Positions 13,103 to 17,323 of a stretch of 17,323 nucleotides of DNA are shown here, piece after piece. Below the pieces are notes generated by a model. The model did not search any database, had not been told where the DNA came from, and saw only the letters and a list, made by a program, of their open reading frames with translations. Every line of letters starts with the position of its first letter. Position 1 is the first letter of the stretch. Both the position numbers and the translations under genes were made by a program. This stretch comes from CAZLXG01 sp964563585 (GTDB lineage Bacteria; Bacteroidota; Bacteroidia; Flavobacteriales; Flavobacteriaceae), in NCBI GenBank assembly GCA_964563585.1, contig CAZLXG010000047.1:1-17323 (forward strand). Reading direction: 5' to 3'.

Positions 13103-13133
13103 TTGGTGGTTAATATTCTTTATGCTATTTTTA
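13103..13133 (+). promoter_or_regulatory. rsh promoter (TTG-N20-TATTTTTA)
   Basis: TTG (13103-13105), 20 bases, then TATTTTTA (13126-13133), seven of eight positions of TAnnTTTG including wildcards. The box ends four bases (ATCT) before the ATG, again predicting a transcript beginning at the start codon. Confidence 0.5.
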
Positions 13134-13137
13134 ATCT

Positions 13138-15351
13138 ATGACAGAGGATGAAATCGAAAAAGAGAACGCCGCCATAACAAAAGCCTACAAAGAGTTACTA
13201 AAAGTAAGCTATAGAACACTTTCTAGTGATGATAAAAAACTAATTAGAAGTGCTTTTGATGTCGCTCTTGATGCGCATAAAACTCAGCGTAGAAAATCTG
13301 GTGAAGCTTATATTTTCCATCCTTTGGCTGTTGCAAAAATTGTAGCAGAAGAAATTGGTTTAGACGCCACCTCAATTGCTGCGGCATTACTTCATGATGT
13401 TGTTGAAGATAACGAAGATTATTCCATAGATGATATTGAACAATTATTTGGCGAAACGATAGCAAAAATTGTTAACGGTCTTACAAAAATATCTTCGCTT
13501 AAAAAAGATATGGATGTATCTCTGCAAGCAGAGAATTTTCGTAAAATGTTGTTGACGCTAAATGATGATGTTCGTGTTATCATTATAAAAATTGCCGACC
13601 GACTTCATAATATGCAAACTATGGATTCGATGCGCGCCGACAAGCAAGTGAAAATCGCATCCGAAACCTTATACATATACGCACCATTAGCACACAGAAT
13701 TGGGCTATATAATATTAAAACCGAACTTGAAGATTTAGGTTTAAAATACACCGAACCAGAAGTCTATAATGATATTCTTGATGAAATTCAAGATAGTAAA
13801 GAAGGTCAAGACAAATATATTAAAGAGTTTAGCGATGTTATAAAAAAATCTTTAGACAAAGAGGTTATAGATTATACTATAAAAGGGCGGCCAAAATCTA
13901 TTTTTTCTATTCGCAGAAAAATGGTAGTACAGGGCGTTTCTTTTGATGAAGTTTACGATAAATTTGCCGTTAGAATTATTTATGAATCTGATGATACGAA
14001 TGAAAAGTTTTTAGCTTGGAAAATATATTCCATAGTAACCGACCATTTTAGACCAAACCCAATTCGTCTTCGCGATTGGATTTCTTCCCCTAAAACAACA
14101 GGATATGAGGCTTTGCACATTACCGTTATGGGACCAAAAGGCAGATGGGTAGAAGTACAAATTCGTAGTGAACGCATGAATGAAATTGCAGAAAAAGGAT
14201 ATGCTGCACACTATAAATACAAACAAGACACCGAAAAAGAGGACAATTTAGAAAGCTGGATAAACAAGCTTCAAGAAGTGCTAGAAAACTCAGACACCAA
14301 TGCTGTAGATTTTGTAGAACAGTTTAAACTCAACTTGTATTCAAAAGAAATATTTGTTTTTACACCTGCTGGAGAATTAAAATCATTACCAAAAGGAGCG
14401 ACCTCTTTAGACTTTGCTTTTAGTATTCATACCGAAATTGGAATGAAAACACGAGGTTCTAAAGTAAACGGGAAATTAGTGCCTTTAAGCCACGAATTAC
14501 AAAGTGGCGACCAAGTAGATATTCTTACAGCAGAAAACGCTAAACCCAATCCTAATTGGCTAGATTATGCAACCACTGCAAGAGCTAGAAGTAAAATAAA
14601 ATCTGCTTTAAAAGAGAATAGAAAAGAAATAGGAGAAGAAGGCAAAGAGATACTTAGAAGAAAATTAAAACAGCTTAAAATAACGTTAAATGAAGCTTCA
14701 ATAAATGAATTAGTTAGTTTTTTTAAACTTAAAACTAGTTTAGATTTATTTTACAGAGTTGGTCTTGGCACTATAGATAATCCTATGCTCAAAGACTATG
14801 CTTCTTCTAGAAATAATGCTTTAATGACTTTTATTAAAAGTAAAATATCAAGAAAGCAAGCCTTAAAAAAAGAAGATTTAGACAAAGATGAAGTTATTGC
14901 TAAATACGATTCGCTAGTATTTGGTAAAGAAGGAGAAAAACTAGATTATAAACTATCTAGTTGTTGCAACCCCATTCCTGGAGATAGTGTTTTTGGATTT
15001 TTAACAGTAAATGAAGGTATTAAAATTCATAAAAAAAATTGCCCAAATGCATTGAGTTTACAGTCTAATTATGCATACAGAATTATGCATGCAAAATGGG
15101 TAGATTCTTCGCAACAGGAATTTTTAGTCAAAATTATTATTTCAGGAATCGACCATATTGGTTTAGTAAATGATGTTACTAAAATAATTTCTGAGAATAT
15201 GCATGTAAATATGAAAAGCTTAAGTTTTGATAGTGATGACGGTATTTTTTCTGGCAAAATTAAAATGATTGTAAAAAACAAAACCTTATTAAAAAAGCTC
15301 CTAGAAAAACTTAAAAAAATTAATGGCATCGATAAGGTATATAGAGTGTAA
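13138..15351 (+). CDS. Bifunctional (p)ppGpp synthetase/hydrolase (RelA/SpoT homologue)
   Basis: A long RSH enzyme of 737 residues that makes and degrades the alarmone (p)ppGpp. The N-terminal HD hydrolase keeps its metal ligands: H61 (FHP), H86-D87 (LLHD) and D154 (KIADRLHNM). The synthetase domain has GRPKS (250-254), DKFAVRI (275-281), RLRDW (310-314, at the RFKD-like loop), TGYEALH (321-327) and VEVQIRSERMNEIAEKGYAA (338-357). A TGS domain follows (about 403-465, with the histidine of SIHTEIG), then a helical region, a zinc-finger-like CC (609-610) with HKKNC (631-635), and a C-terminal ACT domain (about 661-737). Both catalytic halves look intact, so it is probably bifunctional. I call it rsh rather than relA or spoT. 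It starts four bases after a near-consensus -7 box. Confidence 0.96.
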   Translation: MTEDEIEKENAAITKAYKELLKVSYRTLSSDDKKLIRSAFDVALDAHKTQRRKSGEAYIFHPLAVAKIVAEEIGLDATSIAAALLHDVVEDNEDYSIDDIEQLFGETIAKIVNGLTKISSLKKDMDVSLQAENFRKMLLTLNDDVRVIIIKIADRLHNMQTMDSMRADKQVKIASETLYIYAPLAHRIGLYNIKTELEDLGLKYTEPEVYNDILDEIQDSKEGQDKYIKEFSDVIKKSLDKEVIDYTIKGRPKSIFSIRRKMVVQGVSFDEVYDKFAVRIIYESDDTNEKFLAWKIYSIVTDHFRPNPIRLRDWISSPKTTGYEALHITVMGPKGRWVEVQIRSERMNEIAEKGYAAHYKYKQDTEKEDNLESWINKLQEVLENSDTNAVDFVEQFKLNLYSKEIFVFTPAGELKSLPKGATSLDFAFSIHTEIGMKTRGSKVNGKLVPLSHELQSGDQVDILTAENAKPNPNWLDYATTARARSKIKSALKENRKEIGEEGKEILRRKLKQLKITLNEASINELVSFFKLKTSLDLFYRVGLGTIDNPMLKDYASSRNNALMTFIKSKISRKQALKKEDLDKDEVIAKYDSLVFGKEGEKLDYKLSSCCNPIPGDSVFGFLTVNEGIKIHKKNCPNALSLQSNYAYRIMHAKWVDSSQQEFLVKIIISGIDHIGLVNDVTKIISENMHVNMKSLSFDSDDGIFSGKIKMIVKNKTLLKKLLEKLKKINGIDKVYRV

Positions 15352-15359
15352 AAAAAGTG

Positions 15360-15367
15360 TAAATTTG
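15360..15367 (+). promoter_or_regulatory. -7 promoter box for fur-purA
   Basis: TAAATTTG, a full TAnnTTTG match, lies 9 bases after the rsh stop codon and 11 bases before the Fur-family ATG. No TTG -33 element is seen. It could provide a separate start for the fur-purA pair with a very short leader. Confidence 0.45.
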
Positions 15368-15378
15368 CGACGGAAATT

Positions 15379-15831
15379 ATGAATGCAAAGGCAGATACAA
15401 AAAACCAAGATATAGTTAAAAGCGTATTTACTAGCTTTTTAGAAGGTAACGGACACCGCAAAACTCCCGAACGTTACGCTATACTCCACGAAATTTATAA
15501 TAGCAACGAACATTTCGATATTGAGTCTTTATATATCAATATGAAAAACAAAAAGTATCGTGTTTCTCGTGCTACTTTATATAATACTATAGAATTACTT
15601 CTAGAATGTGGTTTGGTTAGAAAACATCAGTTTGGAAAAAATCAAGCACATTACGAAAAATCTTATTTCGACAGACAACACGATCATATTATTCTTACTA
15701 ATACTGGAGAAGTAATCGAATTTTGCGACCCAAGAATTCAATCAATTAAAAAAACAATCGAAGAAGTTTTCGATATAGAAATCACTAATCATTCACTTTA
15801 TTTTTACGGAAATAGAAAATCAACCAAATAA
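15379..15831 (+). CDS. Fur-family transcriptional regulator lacking the usual CxxC zinc motif
   Basis: A metal-dependent winged-helix repressor of the Fur superfamily, 150 residues. The DNA-binding part is clear: GHRKTPERYAILHEIY (25-40) and YRVSRATLYNTIELLLECGL (60-79), the recognition-helix signature. The dimerisation domain shows HYE (91-93), HDH (101-103), E114 with FCD and TNHSLYFYG (136-144), which supply regulatory-metal ligands. The two cysteines that bind structural zinc in E. coli Fur (HDHLICLDCG) are replaced by L106 and T109 here (HDHIILTNTG), and there is no C-terminal cysteine pair; only C77 and C116 remain. Fur, PerR, Zur and Mur cannot be separated from sequence alone. It lies 27 bases after rsh and 12 bases before purA, probably co-transcribed with purA. 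Confidence 0.88.
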   Translation: MNAKADTKNQDIVKSVFTSFLEGNGHRKTPERYAILHEIYNSNEHFDIESLYINMKNKKYRVSRATLYNTIELLLECGLVRKHQFGKNQAHYEKSYFDRQHDHIILTNTGEVIEFCDPRIQSIKKTIEEVFDIEITNHSLYFYGNRKSTK

Positions 15832-15843
15832 CTAACTTTTACA

Positions 15844-17121
15844 ATGGCAGTAGATTTACTACTAGGATTACAATGGGGAGACGAAGGCAAAGGAAAAATT
15901 GTTGACGTTCTTACATCCAACTACAACATTATTGCACGTTTTCAAGGTGGACCTAACGCGGGACATACTTTAGTTTTTAATGGACGGAAACATGTATTAC
16001 ATACTATTCCTTCAGGAATTTTTCATGATGATACAAAAAATTTAGTTGGTAACGGTGTCGTTATCGATCCTGTTATTTTCAAAAAAGAACTAGATAAACT
16101 AGAAGAGCAAGGTGTAGATTACAGAAAATCGTTACTTATTTCTCGTAAAGCACATATTATTTTACCAACACACCGCTTATTAGATGCCGCTAGTGAAGCT
16201 GCAAAAGGAAAAGCTAAAATTGGTTCTACCTTAAAAGGAATTGGTCCAACATATATGGATAAAACAGGTAGAAATGGTATTCGTGTAGGTGATTTAGAAT
16301 TAACTAATTGGAAAGAAAAATATAGAGTTTTAGCAAATAAGCACGAATCTATGGTTTCTTTTTATAATGTTGACATACAATATAATTTAGTTGAATTGGA
16401 AGAAGAATTTTTTGAAGCTGTAAAAGTTTTAAAATCTTTAAAATTCATAGATTCTGAAGAATATATTTATCAAGCTCAAAAATCTGGACAAACCATTTTA
16501 GCTGAAGGCGCACAAGGTTCGTTATTAGATATTGATTTTGGAACATATCCATTTGTAACATCTAGTAACACAACTGCTGCTGGAGCTTGTACAGGTTTAG
16601 GGGTTGCTCCAAACCAAATTGGCGAGGTATTTGGTATTTTTAAAGCCTACACAACTCGCGTTGGCTCTGGACCTTTTCCTACTGAATTATTTGATAATGA
16701 TGGTGAAACTATGGGGCGAGTTGGTAACGAATTTGGCGCAACTACTGGTCGTTCACGTCGATGTGGGTGGCTAGATTTAATTGCGTTAAAATATGCATGT
16801 CAAGTAAATGGTGTCACTCAATTAATGATGATGAAAGGCGATGTGCTTTCTGGTTTTAAAACCTTAAAAGTATGTACAGCTTATAAATATAAAGGCGAAG
16901 TAATACATCATTTCCCTTATAATATTGAGTCAGAAAATATTGAACCAATTTATACAGATTTTAGTGGTTGGAATGAAGATTTAACCGAAATGTCGGAAGC
17001 TTCACAATTACCAAAAGCATTAAACGAGTATATTGAATTTTTAGAAAAAGAACTTGAAATTCCTATTACAATTGTTTCTGTTGGCCCAGATAGAAAACAA
17101 ACAATTTTTAGGAATAAATAA
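15844..17121 (+). CDS. purA: Adenylosuccinate synthetase
   Basis: PurA joins IMP and aspartate using GTP to give adenylosuccinate, the committed step toward AMP. The 425 residues are the usual length. Motifs are GLQWGDEGKGKIVD (8-21) with catalytic D13, GGPNAGHTLV (35-44) with H41, GSTLKGIGPTYMDKTGRNGI (the IMP loop), TTRVGSGPFPTEL, and GRSRRCGWLDL for GTP binding near the C-terminal half. All parts are intact. It follows the Fur-family gene by 12 bases with no promoter box between, and ends in a hairpin terminator. In E. coli this enzyme is inhibited by ppGpp, so its placement near rsh is worth noting, although that may be simple synteny. Confidence 0.97.
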   Translation: MAVDLLLGLQWGDEGKGKIVDVLTSNYNIIARFQGGPNAGHTLVFNGRKHVLHTIPSGIFHDDTKNLVGNGVVIDPVIFKKELDKLEEQGVDYRKSLLISRKAHIILPTHRLLDAASEAAKGKAKIGSTLKGIGPTYMDKTGRNGIRVGDLELTNWKEKYRVLANKHESMVSFYNVDIQYNLVELEEEFFEAVKVLKSLKFIDSEEYIYQAQKSGQTILAEGAQGSLLDIDFGTYPFVTSSNTTAAGACTGLGVAPNQIGEVFGIFKAYTTRVGSGPFPTELFDNDGETMGRVGNEFGATTGRSRRCGWLDLIALKYACQVNGVTQLMMMKGDVLSGFKTLKVCTAYKYKGEVIHHFPYNIESENIEPIYTDFSGWNEDLTEMSEASQLPKALNEYIEFLEKELEIPITIVSVGPDRKQTIFRNK

Positions 17122-17146
17122 ACATTAAAATCATTATAATTAAACT

Positions 17147-17180
17147 AAAAAGGCTACATTTTCATGTAGTCTTTTTCTTT
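17147..17180 (+). terminator. Intrinsic terminator after purA
   Basis: AAAAAGGCTACA (17147-17158) pairs with TGTAGTCTTTTT (17165-17176) with one G-U pair; an extra T-A pair leaves the 4-base loop TTTC. The right arm runs straight into T-rich sequence (CTTTTTCTTT). The last base of this region is also the first base of the next gene's -7 box. Confidence 0.8.
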
Positions 17181-17187
17181 ATATTTG
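17180..17187 (+). promoter_or_regulatory. -7 promoter box for the partial gene at 17192
   Basis: TATATTTG, a full TAnnTTTG match, ends four bases (TTTT) before a GTG start codon. It abuts the purA terminator, and no TTG -33 element is found; the -33 region would lie in the terminator stem. Confidence 0.5.
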
Positions 17188-17191
17188 TTTT

Positions 17192-17323
17192 GTGAACGAT
17201 TTAAACTTTAATGTATTTAATTTTATAATTATTTTTGGAGTAATTCACGGAGTAATTTTTAGTTTAATTGTTCTTACCCGAAAAAAACATATCACTAACA
17301 ATACTTTTTTTCTCGCTCTAGTA
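17192..17323 (+). CDS. N-terminus of a membrane protein, probably a membrane-anchored AraC-type regulator (3' end missing)
   Basis: An open frame of 44 codons runs off the window end. Reading the GTG as Met it begins MNDLNFNVFNFIIIFGVIHG, then VIFSLIVLTRKKHITNNTFF and LALV. A first hydrophobic helix (about 8-28) is followed by a basic cytoplasmic loop RKKH and the start of a second helix. In Flavobacteriaceae this kind of start (NVFNFII-GVIHG, then a loop and FLALV) is typical of proteins with several N-terminal membrane helices and a C-terminal AraC HTH domain; that identification is from memory and only the N-terminus is visible. No in-frame ATG is present, and the GTG sits four bases after a -7 box, which supports it as the start. 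It is separated from purA by a terminator. Confidence 0.55.
   Translation, partial: MNDLNFNVFNFIIIFGVIHGVIFSLIVLTRKKHITNNTFFLALV

Noticed and set aside
13980..14226. Two overlapping antisense ORFs within rsh
   Set aside because: Opposite strand of the conserved synthetase domain; no recognisable protein features.
15069..15461. 130-codon ORF antisense to the rsh/fur junction
   Set aside because: It is antisense to the ACT domain of rsh and the start of the Fur gene, with no recognisable family; its hydrophobic look comes from the complement of Lys/Asn-rich codons.
1..17323. tRNA, rRNA, CRISPR arrays, insertion sequences, prophage or defence genes
   Set aside because: None found on reading both strands; the gene content is housekeeping plus a few family-specific unknowns.

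Overview
The window reads as chromosomal DNA of a Bacteroidota bacterium, most likely a marine-type member of the Flavobacteriaceae. The evidence is: very AT-rich sequence; a secreted protein with a C-terminal type IX secretion (Por/T9SS) sorting domain; promoter-like TAnnTTTG boxes, the Bacteroidota -7 element, in place of a TATAAT -10; A/T-rich start regions without Shine-Dalgarno sequences; and protein variants typical of this family (DUF6495, Flavobacteria-type YihY, a single long RSH). Almost every gene is an ordinary housekeeping gene. I see no tRNA or rRNA gene, CRISPR array, transposase, phage gene or defence system.

Layout. 1-1458 (+) is the 3' end of a secreted adhesin-like protein: an Ig-like DUF5011 domain, two near-identical MAM domains and a T9SS sorting domain. 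It converges on hisS (1517-2734, -) over a shared hairpin terminator. hisS contains a 100-N assembly gap that is too short for the missing protein. 2735-2947 holds two dispersed palindromic repeats. 2948-4593 (-) is rpsF-rpsR-rplI, a terminator, then a DUF6495 gene. 4794-5489 (+) is a solo LytTR response regulator that meets priA (5491-7938, -) with a one-base gap. 8000-9395 (-) is an overlapping pair of unknown secreted proteins, one with TPRs. 9531-11430 (-) holds a YihY/BrkB membrane protein and nadC. Divergent from nadC, 11557-12030 (+) is rlmH, again one base from the convergent hpf (12032-12331, -). From 12501 to 17121 (+) come rdgB, a bifunctional (p)ppGpp synthetase/hydrolase, a Fur-family regulator and purA. 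A GTG-started membrane protein, probably an AraC-type regulator, begins at 17192 and runs off the end.

How the genes fit together. The right half groups functions of translation control and purine/stringent physiology: 23S helix-69 methylation (rlmH), ribosome hibernation (hpf), purine-pool cleaning (rdgB), (p)ppGpp metabolism (rsh) and the committed step to AMP (purA). The left half holds translation (hisS, three ribosomal proteins) and replication restart (priA).

The most interesting signals are regulatory. In four unrelated genes (priA, rlmH, rsh, and the GTG gene at 17192) a TAnnTTTG or near-TAnnTTTG box ends exactly four bases before the start codon, which predicts leaderless mRNAs. A perfect 21-bp inverted repeat lies in the divergent hpf/rdgB region. 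A 12-bp direct repeat brackets the rpsF -33 element next to the LytTR gene. A terminator-like hairpin for the LytTR gene is embedded in the priA coding sequence. The Fur-family protein lacks the usual structural-zinc cysteines.
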